NCBI RefSeq assembly: GCF_003481825.1
Contig: NZ_QULW01000012.1
Location: 52,137-116,136 of the forward strand
Direction: 5' to 3'
Source: Clostridium sp. OM02-18AC
GTDB lineage: Bacteria; Bacillota; Clostridia; Lachnospirales; Lachnospiraceae
DNA length: 64,000 bases
The notes below the pieces were generated by a model that had not been told where the DNA came from, ran no database searches, and saw nothing but the letters and a program-made list of their open reading frames with translations. Both the position numbers and the translations under genes were made by a program. Of this stretch, positions 17,197 through 25,674 are shown in pieces. Position 1 is the first letter of the stretch. The number at the start of each line of letters is the position of its first letter.

Positions 17197-17231
17197 AAAA
17201 TGGCTTGAATCCCACGGATTTAAGCCATTTT
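17197..17231 (+). terminator. Intrinsic terminator of DASS-hydrolase operon
   Basis: A 16-base stem (AAAATGGCTTGAATCC with its complement, one G-U pair), a CAC loop and a T-run. Confidence 0.85.
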
Positions 17232-17273
17232 TTCGTATGATAGGAAATTCCTCCACTCGGAGGAAGTCATACT

Positions 17274-17297
17274 AAAAATGCCCGCTTTTATGCGGGC
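17274..17297 (-). terminator. Intrinsic terminator, minus strand, end of IS91 remnant
   Basis: Read on the minus strand: GCCCGC-ATAAAA-GCGGGC followed by ATTTTT. It lies just after the 42-codon ORF. Confidence 0.7.
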
Positions 17298-17312
17298 ACC
17301 AAAACAAGACAA

Positions 17313-17441
17313 TTACTGAAAGAAGTCGATATAGAAACCTTCTTCGGGTTCTTCACCATCCCAGTCATCATCTTCAGTTAGAAAATAGTGCATATCCAAA
17401 AGGTCTGAATCCGACATGTTCTTAACGAGTTTTGCTGTCAT
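17313..17441 (-). CDS. Small acidic ORF (42 aa) overlapping transposase fragment
   Basis: The ATG at 17441-17439 overlaps the TGA of the transposase fragment in an ATGA junction. The 42-residue product is very acidic at its C-terminus (EDDDWDGEEPEEG). It ends at TAA 17313 and is followed by a minus-strand terminator. It may be an accessory ORF of the IS91-like element or a chance frame. No function can be assigned. Confidence 0.35.
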   Translation of the reverse strand: MTAKLVKNMSDSDLLDMHYFLTEDDDWDGEEPEEGFYIDFFQ

Positions 17442-17692
17442 ACCTTCTGGTGGATGAGCAAAGAAATAAAATCCAGTGCAGGGATACATTTTTTAACAAA
17501 AGCATTGTCTTCATGGCGATGATAATGGAAAGTAACATTTTTACCATCATAAGAATCAATGCGGTTTAAGGCAATGACAGGGCGTCCAAGATAGCGGCTG
17601 ATATATTTGGTGACTGTTTTAGTATCGCAAAGATTAGGTTTGGCATAGACGTAGAAGCCGTTGGAATCTTTTTTACAGTGCGGAATGTTCAA
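17438..17692 (-). pseudogene. IS91-family (Y2/HUH) transposase, internal fragment
   Basis: An 84-residue frame with the block VTKYISRYLGRPVIALNRI, then DGKNVTFHYHRHEDN and LDFISLLIHQ. This corresponds to the segment before the C-terminal end of IS91/IS1294-type transposases (usual length about 300-400 aa). The N-terminal part with the HUH and catalytic tyrosine motifs is absent, so the element is dead. Its 5' end overlaps the last 20 bases of lysR F, so the insertion, or a deletion through it, lies at the 3' end of that regulator. Confidence 0.75.
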
Positions 17693-18557
17693 AATGCGTC
17701 AGCAGAAGCCGGATCAGCTGCTTCATAGGCTCAGAAAGCGTACAGGTCTTTGGGTAAGCGGCTACAATGTAAAAGGTAAACGGAGGATTGAGGGAATACG
17801 TGCGGAAGGTGTCCCCCTCGTGGTGGGAATCGCCTGGTACAAACGCATTTCCAAGTCCTTTGTTTAACATATAGCGGCGGGAAACATTATCCTCGACCTC
17901 ACAGATGACGTTGGGCTGCAGCTGCATCGCGCGGAGGATCTGTTCTTCACTGTCACGGGCAAAAGAGGGGGCGTGGGTGAGAACAAAGTAATCATCCCGG
18001 AGTTTTTCGAAATTACCGGCATGGATCTCTTCCTGGGAGACTTCCGGATGACCATCCGGGAGAGCGAGTAGAAGTTCTCCGGTCCACAATGGAAGATATT
18101 CCAAAACGGTGTGCTCTAAGGATGCAGTAAGCACAATCCCAAGATCTGCCCTGCCCATGATCAGATCTTCCTTGGCCTTTGGGCTGTTGCAGCGCTGGGA
18201 CAGAATCTCTATGTCCGGATATAGTTCGCGGAATGCAGGCAGACATTCGATGGCGGATGAGGTCGCGCAGGCAAAACGGAGCGTGTTTTTATTACTGCGA
18301 CTCATGGAGGAAATCTTTTTTAAGGCTTCCCGCTTGATCTGCAGGATAGAATGTGCCCCATTGATATAGATTCTCCCGGCATCGGTGATGGAAAGACCGT
18401 TCTTTTCCCGCAAAAACAGCGGGGTTCCAAGCTCGTCTTCCAGCTTTTTTAACCGCTGGCTGAGTGCCGGCTGGGAAAGGTAGAGACGCTCGGCTGCCTT
18501 ACTGAGACTTTTTTCTTCTGCAATGGCAATGACATATTCTAAGATTTTGGTGTCCAT
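17673..18557 (-). CDS. LysR family transcriptional regulator (F)
   Basis: A 294-residue LysR-type regulator with HTH SLSKAAERLYLSQPALSQR then LEDELGTPLFLR. Its start overlaps the end of lysR G by 19 bases, so the two genes are cotranscribed and probably coupled. It is paralogous to lysR D. Its C-terminus runs into the IS91 remnant: the last residues (LLTHFEHSAL) are read through the junction region. The native end may therefore have been replaced, but the loss is at most a few residues because the length is close to that of lysR D. Confidence 0.9.
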   Translation of the reverse strand: MDTKILEYVIAIAEEKSLSKAAERLYLSQPALSQRLKKLEDELGTPLFLREKNGLSITDAGRIYINGAHSILQIKREALKKISSMSRSNKNTLRFACATSSAIECLPAFRELYPDIEILSQRCNSPKAKEDLIMGRADLGIVLTASLEHTVLEYLPLWTGELLLALPDGHPEVSQEEIHAGNFEKLRDDYFVLTHAPSFARDSEEQILRAMQLQPNVICEVEDNVSRRYMLNKGLGNAFVPGDSHHEGDTFRTYSLNPPFTFYIVAAYPKTCTLSEPMKQLIRLLLTHFEHSAL

Positions 18558-19546
18558 GTGTGGGTTCTCCGTTCCGTATCATATAATTCGTATTCTTCTA
18601 AAAGTCTTTTGGCATTGGCATTCGGATTGAAACGGTAATTTGCCCGTTTGCTTTCCTGCAGATAGTTTAAATAGATCAGGAAACGTTCTTCCTCGCTCAG
18701 AATGTGATCGGGAGCGGACATGATGGTCATATGCACGGAATAAGACGGTTTCAAAGAAAAGTAGACCAGGTTTTTGGAAGGCTCCACATGACCGCGTCCA
18801 AGCAGCGCTACACCGGCGCCCTGGTCTGCCATGTGCTTTAGGATCAGGTTGTTGTCGGATTCATAAACGACGGTCGGCTGCATCTGGTTTTGCTGAAAGA
18901 TCATATCTGCAGTCTGTCGTATGGTTGAATTTTCCGTAGCGAGCAGGAACGGGGTGTCCTGAAATTTACGGATATCGATCGCGGTCAGGTGATCGAGGTC
19001 CTGGCTTGCCTGGTAGGCAAGAGGATGGAAGGAAGGAACGAAAAGAACCAGTTCTTCTTCATGGAAAGAAGTATGGATGATATCGGGTTCGTCCGGGTCG
19101 TTGCAGGTGCCAAGTGCCAGTTCGACGCTGTGGTCCTGGATGGCGCGGCGCAGTCCTGCCATATAACCTTCTTTCATCTCGATTTTTACATTGGGGTAAC
19201 GGCGGTGAAACTGGTTGAAGATCTGGGCGATGGCGATGGAACCGCGCAGCGGAGTCACGCCAATGTGCAAGGTTTTCTGGTAACCGTTGGAGAGCTCGGA
19301 AATCATCTGATATGTCTGCTCTTTCACACCGATGATACGGGTAGCGGCTTCCAGATAGATTTTCCCTGCAGCGGTTGGATACAGCTGTTTTTTATAACGA
19401 AGGAATAATTCCGTTCCCAGTTCGTCTTCCAGTTCTGCCAGGTATTTGCTGAGCGCCGGCTGGGATACTCCGAGTTCTTTGGCAGCAGCAGACAGACTGC
19501 CGGTTTCGGCGATCGAAAGCACATAAGTAAGTTGTCTGGTATTCAT
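18539..19546 (-). CDS. LysR family transcriptional regulator (G)
   Basis: A 335-residue LysR-type regulator. HTH SLSAAAKELGVSQPALSKY then LEDELGTELFLR; effector domain LHIGVTPLRGS; a C-terminal Asn/Glu-rich extension. I chose the ATG at 19546 because GGAGGCTGTCAC lies directly upstream. A longer frame from 19651 would run across the divergent tctC promoter and has no ribosome-binding site. It is the first gene of the G-F pair, divergent from the TTT system 2 operon, which it most likely controls. Confidence 0.92.
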   Translation of the reverse strand: MNTRQLTYVLSIAETGSLSAAAKELGVSQPALSKYLAELEDELGTELFLRYKKQLYPTAAGKIYLEAATRIIGVKEQTYQMISELSNGYQKTLHIGVTPLRGSIAIAQIFNQFHRRYPNVKIEMKEGYMAGLRRAIQDHSVELALGTCNDPDEPDIIHTSFHEEELVLFVPSFHPLAYQASQDLDHLTAIDIRKFQDTPFLLATENSTIRQTADMIFQQNQMQPTVVYESDNNLILKHMADQGAGVALLGRGHVEPSKNLVYFSLKPSYSVHMTIMSAPDHILSEEERFLIYLNYLQESKRANYRFNPNANAKRLLEEYELYDTERRTHTWTPKS

Positions 19547-19637
19547 GTGACAGCCTCCATAACAAGCATCGCTGTGTGCAAAACGCAGGAGCAACGATGT
19601 ATAACTTTTACTTATATGATATATAAAATTAACCTGT

Positions 19638-19666
19638 TTGTCAATCGTCATATTGTGTATTATAAT
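19638..19666 (+). promoter_or_regulatory. Putative sigma-A promoter of TTT system 2 operon
   Basis: TTGTCA (19638-19643), a 17-base spacer and TATAAT (19661-19666). It lies in the gap divergent from lysR G. Confidence 0.65.
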
Positions 19667-19726
19667 ACAGACATAGATGAGAAAAGAAATACAGATTGAC
19701 TCATCAGAAACAAAATCGTAAATTTT

Positions 19727-19770
19727 TTCATAACAGGTAATCGGGAAAAACTATAATTATTTGTTATGAA
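19727..19770. promoter_or_regulatory. Spaced inverted repeat upstream of tctC (system 2)
   Basis: TTCATAACA (19727-19735) and its exact complement TGTTATGAA (19762-19770) are separated by 26 bases. They lie downstream of the predicted promoter and just before the tctC ribosome-binding site. This could be a repressor operator pair or a leader hairpin. Confidence 0.4.
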
Positions 19771-19798
19771 TTAGAAAAAAGGAGAGGGAGAAAACACT

Positions 19799-20905
19799 AT
19801 GAAAAAGAACAGATTATTTGCAGCAGCTATGGCAGCATGTCTGACCGCAGTAAGCCTTGCAGGATGCGGATCATCCTCAAGCTCTGAGACCACTGCAGCA
19901 GCAACGACCGCTGCAGCAGCAGAGAGCAAAGCAGAGGGCGGCGATACCGCAGCAGCAGGCGATGCAGTAGGTCCGTGGAAATCCGGCGACAACGTTTACA
20001 TCGACGTTCCGGCAAAAGCAGGCGGCGGTACTGACCTGTACACCCGTTATTTAACCCAGGCTCTTGGCGAGGTTTGCCCAGGCGTAAACTTCGTTGTAAC
20101 CAACTACGATACCGGTGAAGTTGGTATGGAGCACACCAAGAACGCAGCAGCAGACGGCTTAACCCTGGTTACTTGCCACGGCGGCGCTATCATCCAGTAT
20201 CTTGCTGGTTCTTCTGAAGTTAACATCAAAGATGACTTAAAGGTTGTTGGTATCATGAACCAGGGCGGTCCGCAGGCCATCATCGCAAAACCGGGCGCTC
20301 CGTACAAAAACTTTGCAGAGCTGGCTGATTATATCAAAGCTAACCCAGGTCAGGTAGTTATCGGTTGTTCCTTAGGCGGTACCACCCAGGTGCTCTTCAC
20401 TTCCCTGGTTGAGGCTCTGACCGGTGATGCAAACTCCGTAAACTATGTACAGTGCTCTTCCGAGGCTGATAAGCTGACCAACGTTGCAGCAGGTTCTATC
20501 GATATTGCAAACTGCTCTATCCCGAACGCAGAGTCTTATGATGCTGACAACAAGATTACCGTACTGGGAAGCCTTGGACCGAAAGTAGCAACCCTTGAGA
20601 ACATGAGTGAGCTGGTTGGTACTGAGCTGGATGAGAAGTTCGCTACTACCCAGGAGCAGGGTATCGATGTAACCTGGGATTCCAACTACTATGTACTGGC
20701 TCCGAAGGATACTCCGGATGAGATCTGCGAGGCAATCAACGAGGCTCTGTGCAAAGCCAGCGAAGTTCAGTCCTTCATCGATGGCAACAACTCCATGGCT
20801 ACCTACATTGCAGCTGTAAACTATGAGGATACCAAGAAAGCTCTGGATGACGAGTGGGCATTCCAGGATGACCTTGTATCTTCCATGGGTCTGAAGGTTC
20901 GCTAA
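19799..20905 (+). CDS. tctC: TctC/Bug-family substrate-binding lipoprotein (system 2)
   Basis: A 368-residue binding protein with a lipobox (LAGC, Cys23), an Ala/Ser/Thr-rich linker, and a TctC domain that begins VYIDVPAKAGGGTDLYTR. It is anchored outside the membrane and should feed the TctBA genes that follow. GGAGAGGGAG precedes the start. It is the first gene of the operon divergent from lysR G and is separated from tctB by a terminator-like hairpin, which would give more binding protein than permease. It is only distantly related to the system 1 TctC, so a different ligand is likely. Confidence 0.93.
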   Translation: MKKNRLFAAAMAACLTAVSLAGCGSSSSSETTAAATTAAAAESKAEGGDTAAAGDAVGPWKSGDNVYIDVPAKAGGGTDLYTRYLTQALGEVCPGVNFVVTNYDTGEVGMEHTKNAAADGLTLVTCHGGAIIQYLAGSSEVNIKDDLKVVGIMNQGGPQAIIAKPGAPYKNFAELADYIKANPGQVVIGCSLGGTTQVLFTSLVEALTGDANSVNYVQCSSEADKLTNVAAGSIDIANCSIPNAESYDADNKITVLGSLGPKVATLENMSELVGTELDEKFATTQEQGIDVTWDSNYYVLAPKDTPDEICEAINEALCKASEVQSFIDGNNSMATYIAAVNYEDTKKALDDEWAFQDDLVSSMGLKVR

Positions 20906-20937
20906 AGAACCGAACAGAAACGAAACTAAAAAACATG

Positions 20938-20972
20938 TCCGGCTGTCCTTACGGGCAGCCGGATTTCTTTTT
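20938..20972 (+). terminator. Attenuating terminator between tctC and tctB
   Basis: TCCGGCTG / CAGCCGGA stem with a 10-base loop, followed by TTTCTTTTT. It lies inside an operon, so partial read-through is expected. Confidence 0.8.
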
Positions 20973-20987
20973 AAGGAGAGATTTCCT

Positions 20988-21491
20988 ATGAAAAAATTGA
21001 ATCGTACCTATATCATGGGTATTGTGTTTATCATTCTGGCTCTGTGGGTTCTGTTCCAGACCACACAGATTCCGGAAAAACTGGTTTCCAACGAGCCGGG
21101 ACCAAAGCTGTTCCCGTACATTTCCGCGATCGGCATGATCGTCATGGCAGTTCTGTCCATGATCTTCGATGGTAAAAAAGAAGCAGAAGATAACAAAAAT
21201 GGCGCTGCTCCTTACCTGGATGCAGCAGGATGGAAACGTCTGGCACTGATCATGGTTGAGTGTATCGTATTCTGCGTAGCCATGAACGTAATTGGTTTCT
21301 GGATCACTGCCATGGTTGGCATGATGATGTTCATCATGACCCTGAAAGTGGACAAGAAGATCAACCTTGTATTTGCAATCGTATTCAGCATTGCACTGGG
21401 CAGCCTGTGCTACTTCGGATTTACCAAGGGCTTCAACATCCCGCTTCCGAAGGGTTTGATCTGGAGTTCCCTTGGCATTAAGATGCCGTAA
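20988..21491 (+). CDS. tctB: TTT transporter small membrane subunit TctB (system 2)
   Basis: A 167-residue protein with four hydrophobic segments (residues about 7-24, 40-56, 82-118 and 124-145), typical of TctB. AAGGAGAGATTTCCT lies upstream, directly after the attenuator. tctA follows after 21 bases. It shares little sequence with the TctB proteins at 5790 and 28691, so this system belongs to a separate TTT lineage. Confidence 0.88.
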   Translation: MKKLNRTYIMGIVFIILALWVLFQTTQIPEKLVSNEPGPKLFPYISAIGMIVMAVLSMIFDGKKEAEDNKNGAAPYLDAAGWKRLALIMVECIVFCVAMNVIGFWITAMVGMMMFIMTLKVDKKINLVFAIVFSIALGSLCYFGFTKGFNIPLPKGLIWSSLGIKMP

Positions 21492-21512
21492 GCAAGAAGG
21501 AGGAAATAGAAA

Positions 21513-23006
21513 ATGGCTAGTTATCTTTCAGCACTTGGCGTTTTGTTCCAGCCGATGAACTTCATCATGATGTACCTGTGTTCCCTGGTCGGCTGTGTAC
21601 TTGGTGCAATCCCTGGTCTTTCCGGCGGTCTTGGTATCACCCTGATCCTGCCGATGACGTTCGCATTAAACACAAACTTAAGCTTTGCAATGCTGCTTGG
21701 TATGTATGTCGGCGGTGTATCCGGTTCTTTCATCGCAGCAGTATTAGTCGGAATCCCTGGTTCCGCAGCTTCCATCGGTACCTGTTATGATGGTTATCCG
21801 ATGACCCAGAAAGGTCAGGCAGCACGTGCGCTGACCATCGGTATCACTGGTTCCTTTATCGGTACCCTGGTTTCTATCATCGTTGCAACCCTCTGCTCTA
21901 CCTTCATTGCAGATGTTGCCCTGATGCTTGGACCGTGGGAGTACTTCAGCCTTTGCCTGATGGCAATCACCATGGTAGTTGGTTTAAGCAACGGTTCCAT
22001 TTTCAAAGGTCTGTTAGCTGCATTCTTTGGTCTGTGGCTTTCTACCATTGGTTCCGATATGGTTACCAACCAGCTTCGTTTCACCTTTAAGAATACCAAC
22101 CTGTATGGCGGTATCAACGTTGTCTGCCTTCTGATGGGTACTTTCGCACTGCAGCAGGTAGCAACCAGCTACGCAAAGAACAATCTGGATATGCCGGAAG
22201 TAGATGCAGGTTCCTTAAAGGGATTTGGACTTAGCTTTAAAGATTTCAAAGCAAACTTAAAGACTATTATCACTTCCCTGTTCATTGGTCTGTGGATCGG
22301 CTTCCTTCCGGGCATGGGTTCCGGTATCTCCAACCTGATCGCTTATGGCCAGGCAAAGAAGATGAGCAAACATCCGGAGAAGTTCGGTACCGGTATCGAT
22401 GAAGGTATCTGGGCAACCGAGGTTGCAAACAACGCAGGTGTCGGCGGCGCAATCATCCCGATGATCGCTCTTGGTATCCCTGGCGATGCAACCACCGTAC
22501 TGTTAATGTCTGCCATGACCATTCACGGACTGCAGGCAGGCCCGATGTTCATTAAGAACAACCCGCTCCTTGCAAACCTGATCTTTGCAACCATACTGGT
22601 ATCTGCAATCCTCATCTTTGTAACCGAGCTGTTTACCAAACGCTGGTTCCCAATGCTGTTAAAGGCTCCGTACCATTACCTTTACAGCGCGATCCTCATG
22701 ATCTGCTTCTTAGGTGCTTACTCCGCATCTACCTCGATGTTCAGTGTTTACCTGGTACTGGTATTCGGTGCCGTTGGTATCCTGATGGAGTTCTTCAAGA
22801 TGCCGGGTACCCCGTTAATGCTTGCATTCATTCTGGGAAGCAAGATTGAGAGTTACTTCCGTATGGGCTGCTCTTACGCAAGAGGCGATATGACTTCTTT
22901 CGTAACCCGTCCGATTTCCCTGATCTTCATCCTGATCGCTGTTTACAGTGTGGTTGGACCGATCATCACAAAAATGCTGAAGAAACGGAAAGCAGCAGCA
23001 AACTAG
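21513..23006 (+). CDS. tctA: TTT transporter large permease subunit TctA (system 2)
   Basis: A 497-residue TctA permease with the paired family signatures GAIPGLSGGLGITLILPM (near residue 32) and IGFLPGMGSGISNLIAYG (near 265). AAGAAGGAGGAAATAG precedes the start. A terminator at 23085-23118 separates it from the esterase gene, so the catabolic genes downstream may have their own promoter or rely on read-through. Confidence 0.95.
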   Translation: MASYLSALGVLFQPMNFIMMYLCSLVGCVLGAIPGLSGGLGITLILPMTFALNTNLSFAMLLGMYVGGVSGSFIAAVLVGIPGSAASIGTCYDGYPMTQKGQAARALTIGITGSFIGTLVSIIVATLCSTFIADVALMLGPWEYFSLCLMAITMVVGLSNGSIFKGLLAAFFGLWLSTIGSDMVTNQLRFTFKNTNLYGGINVVCLLMGTFALQQVATSYAKNNLDMPEVDAGSLKGFGLSFKDFKANLKTIITSLFIGLWIGFLPGMGSGISNLIAYGQAKKMSKHPEKFGTGIDEGIWATEVANNAGVGGAIIPMIALGIPGDATTVLLMSAMTIHGLQAGPMFIKNNPLLANLIFATILVSAILIFVTELFTKRWFPMLLKAPYHYLYSAILMICFLGAYSASTSMFSVYLVLVFGAVGILMEFFKMPGTPLMLAFILGSKIESYFRMGCSYARGDMTSFVTRPISLIFILIAVYSVVGPIITKMLKKRKAAAN

Positions 23007-23084
23007 GCAGAATGGGTGTCGGTATAGGTCGGCAACAAGAGATGTAAACCAAACTGTTTTTAGAACAGCAGTGAGATAAGGTGA

Positions 23085-23118
23085 GAAGCCGGAGCTAGAA
23101 ATAGGCTTCGGCTTTCTT
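23085..23118 (+). terminator. Intrinsic terminator of TTT system 2
   Basis: AAGCCGGAGC pairs with GGCTTCGGCTT (one G-U pair) across an 8-base loop, followed by TCTT. It is a moderate terminator 80 bases after the tctA stop. Confidence 0.65.
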
Positions 23119-23221
23119 ACTGCCAAAAATCGGAAAATCGTTAAGAAAATTAGAAAAATTGAGAAAGACAGAATAAATCAGAAATCAGAATACGTTGAAT
23201 GACATGAATGGAGGACAAGTG

Positions 23222-24115
23222 ATGCTGACACAGGAACAAAAAGAGACCATGATCGCGGCACTCCGCGGCAAGAGTGTGGCAAAAGAGAACATTACCGAGG
23301 AATACAAAAAGAACCTGGACCTGGCTGAGCGCGAAGAAGTCAAAGTAACAACTTCCGAGGGACCGGTTCCATGCTATATCTTTACAGCGAAAAACCGTAC
23401 CAAAAACTGCCCGGTACATATCAATGTACACGGCGGCGGATTTGTACGCCCGCATGTACTGAGAGATGAGATCTACTCTGCAAAGGTGGCAGATGCGATC
23501 CAGGGAATCGTTGTGGATGTGGATTACAGCCTGGCTCCGGAGTATCCGTACCCGAAGGCATTCAACGAGACCTATGAAGTATGCAGATGGGTATTTTCCA
23601 TGCTGGAGCACTGGGATGCGGACAGCAGACGCGTATCCATGGGCGGACACAGCGCAGGTGCAAACCTGACTGCCGCTGTCTGCTTAAAGGCAAACCAGAC
23701 CAAAGAGTTCCAGTTCTGCCTGCAGGTTCTGGATTATGGCGCATTCGATATGGTAACTGACCCGGCAGACAAGCCGGAGGCAGCAACCAACATGATCCCG
23801 GTAGAGCGCGGCAGAATGTTCAGCCTTGCTTACACAGACGGAAATCCGGAAACCTTAAAGGATCCGTACTGCAGCCCGCTTTTAGCAACCGATGAGATGT
23901 TAAAAGGGCTTCCGGAAGCGCTGATCACCAGTGCCGGACATGATAATTTCCGTTTCGAGGATGCAGACTATGCAAAACGTCTGGTATTGGCCGGAGTAAA
24001 AGTTACCCAGAAATGCTTCTTAAATTCTTACCACGGCTTCATCGTTCACTGCACGGATGAGTGGGAAGAAGGACAGCAGCTCGTAATTAATACGATCAAA
24101 CAGGCATCCCTGTAG
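23222..24115 (+). CDS. Alpha/beta hydrolase, HSL/acetyl-esterase-like
   Basis: A 297-residue hydrolase of the hormone-sensitive-lipase type. It has the HGGGF oxyanion motif (NVHGGGFVRPH), GGHSAGANLTA with the nucleophile serine, the acid region ITSAGHDNFRFED and the catalytic His in NSYHGFIVH. It is cytoplasmic. The start at 23222 has GGAGG 7 bases upstream. It opens a run of closely spaced genes (17 and 34 bases apart) with DUF3237, a second esterase and UxuA, so a role in releasing an esterified or lactonised sugar acid is plausible. Confidence 0.87.
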   Translation: MLTQEQKETMIAALRGKSVAKENITEEYKKNLDLAEREEVKVTTSEGPVPCYIFTAKNRTKNCPVHINVHGGGFVRPHVLRDEIYSAKVADAIQGIVVDVDYSLAPEYPYPKAFNETYEVCRWVFSMLEHWDADSRRVSMGGHSAGANLTAAVCLKANQTKEFQFCLQVLDYGAFDMVTDPADKPEAATNMIPVERGRMFSLAYTDGNPETLKDPYCSPLLATDEMLKGLPEALITSAGHDNFRFEDADYAKRLVLAGVKVTQKCFLNSYHGFIVHCTDEWEEGQQLVINTIKQASL

Positions 24116-24132
24116 AATGGAGGAAACAATCG

Positions 24133-24591
24133 ATGAACGTTCAGTTAGATGCAGAACTGGTTATGGAGCTTCGTGCAGATTGTCCGGAGGAGGACAGACT
24201 GGTTGTCGGAGGCAATGACTGGGGATTTTTAAAGGTGATCCAGATCAAAGGCGGCCATTTTGAGGGCGAGAAGCTCCGTGGTCGTGTTGTACCGGGCGGT
24301 GCAGACTGGAATATGGGAGTCGGCGGAGACACGGAGGATACCGTAAGCTCCAGAACCGTATTCGCAAAATATTTGCTTCAGACCGATGACGGTGTTTACA
24401 TTGCCATCGAAAACCTTGGCTATAAATATGCAGACCAGGAGAAGAACAGCGTCATCCAGACCCGTCCATCCTTCCATGCACCAAGAGGAAAATATGAGTG
24501 GCTGAACTATGGTGTCTATGTCGGAAGTCTTTCCGGAAGCACCGTAGACGGAGTCCGTGGTGTCAATATTAAGATTTATAAAATGATGTAA
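24133..24591 (+). CDS. DUF3237 family protein
   Basis: A 152-residue protein with the DUF3237 look: an early GGNDWGFLKVIQIKGGHFEG block, then GRVVPGGADW, a central YLLQTDDGVYIAIENLGY strand pair, and a C-terminal LNYGVYVGSL region. The family is a small beta-barrel found beside esterase and sugar or aromatic catabolic genes; its biochemical role is not settled. It sits 17 bases after the HSL esterase with GGAGGAAACAATCG before the start, so it is clearly cotranscribed. A binding or lactone-handling role would be a guess. Confidence 0.8.
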   Translation: MNVQLDAELVMELRADCPEEDRLVVGGNDWGFLKVIQIKGGHFEGEKLRGRVVPGGADWNMGVGGDTEDTVSSRTVFAKYLLQTDDGVYIAIENLGYKYADQEKNSVIQTRPSFHAPRGKYEWLNYGVYVGSLSGSTVDGVRGVNIKIYKMM

Positions 24592-24625
24592 GCATAAGTG
24601 AGGCAGGCAGAAAGGAGCCGGAATT

Positions 24626-25549
24626 ATGAAAAAAGTAATCAAACCGGGCAGGGCAAGAAAGAGCATTAACTTTATTGATAATATCGTATATTCCAGACAG
24701 AAAGATCTCGAAGGCAACGAGATGGAGCTGAAGATGTCCATCATGCTGCAGAACGGAAACAGCGAGATGCGTCTGGCATCCGGACATGACGATGAGGCAG
24801 ACGACAAGACTCCGAAGCCGGCAATTCTGTGGGTTCCGGGCGGCGGATACCGTGGATGCGATAAGAACCTGATGGTAGCGGAGATGGCATTTTTAGCAGA
24901 TGCCGGATACGTGGTTGCTTCCATGTATTACCGCAGCAGTGCCGAAGCACATATGCCCTCCCAGATCATCGACGTAAAGACTGCGATCCGTTTCCTGCGT
25001 GCCCATGCAGATGAGTATGAGATTGATCCGGACCGCATCGGTATCATCGGCAGATCTGCAGGCGGACATCTTTCTGCACTGGCTGCCATGAACTCCGATC
25101 TGTATGAGAGTGAAGAGTGGAGCGGCTATTCTTCCGAAGTGCAGGCTTGCTGCGATATGTTCGGACCGGTTGATTTCTTAAAGCTGATCGAGATTGATGA
25201 GCATGAGATTGCCACCAACCCGAATTTCCGCTGGAAATCCATGGCGGAGACGCATGAGGGAGCACTGATGGGCGGAGACCCGGCAACCTTAAGAGAGCGT
25301 TCCAAAGAGTTCTGCCCGCCATATATCCTGACGAAAGAGATGAGTCCGATGCTGATTTTGCATGGGGACTGCGATAAGCTGGTTCCGTGCTCCATCAGTG
25401 AGGAATTCTATGATAAGATCGTGGAGGCAGGCATGGAGGACCGTGCAGATCTTTACATTCTTGCAGGCGCCGGACATGGAACCAAAGAGTTCTTCCAGCC
25501 GGAGACCAAGGAGATTATCTGTGCGTTCTTTGACAAAAATCTGAAATAA
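24626..25549 (+). CDS. Alpha/beta hydrolase, BD-FAE/esterase-like (paralogue of 16231)
   Basis: A 307-residue serine hydrolase of exactly the same length as the one at 16231 and, by eye, well over half identical. Motifs are LWVPGGGYRG, GRSAGGHLSALAAM (nucleophile Ser), HGDCDKLVP and GAGHGTKEFFQ. It lies between DUF3237 and UxuA. The pair 16231/24626 sits in two different operons, each with a carboxylate transporter, so the same chemistry may serve two import routes. AGAAAGGAGCCGGAATT precedes the start. A terminator follows. Confidence 0.86.
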   Translation: MKKVIKPGRARKSINFIDNIVYSRQKDLEGNEMELKMSIMLQNGNSEMRLASGHDDEADDKTPKPAILWVPGGGYRGCDKNLMVAEMAFLADAGYVVASMYYRSSAEAHMPSQIIDVKTAIRFLRAHADEYEIDPDRIGIIGRSAGGHLSALAAMNSDLYESEEWSGYSSEVQACCDMFGPVDFLKLIEIDEHEIATNPNFRWKSMAETHEGALMGGDPATLRERSKEFCPPYILTKEMSPMLILHGDCDKLVPCSISEEFYDKIVEAGMEDRADLYILAGAGHGTKEFFQPETKEIICAFFDKNLK

Positions 25550-25570
25550 AATCTAAAATATGACAGTTTC

Positions 25571-25612
25571 AAAGCCGACTTTGCTGCACAAAACAACAGA
25601 GTCGGCTTTTTC
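25571..25612 (+). terminator. Intrinsic terminator after esterase 24626
   Basis: AAAGCCGACT / AGTCGGCTTT stem followed by TTTC. It separates the esterase operon from uxuA. Confidence 0.8.
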
Positions 25613-25674
25613 AAAAAGTAGATTGTAACAGAGTAAAAAAGCAAATCCCAAAAAGAAAGAAGAGGATCAGAAAT

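Larger units (their letters stand above)
17159..17692 (-). mobile_element. Remnant of an IS91-like insertion sequence
   Basis: The stretch between the hydrolase stop and lysR F contains only the transposase fragment, the small ORF, its terminator, a TTCCTCC/GGAGGAA hairpin near 17248-17265, and the hydrolase terminator. The exact ends of the element are not visible. The true left limit may lie between 17232 and 17274. Confidence 0.5.

Noticed and set aside
17159..17692. Integrative element or prophage edge
   Set aside because: Only an IS91-type transposase fragment is present; there is no integrase, tRNA or phage gene.
19547..19651. N-terminal extension of lysR G
   Set aside because: The added 35 residues are unlike any LysR N-terminus, lie over the divergent tctC promoter and lack a ribosome-binding site; ATG 19546 has a good one.
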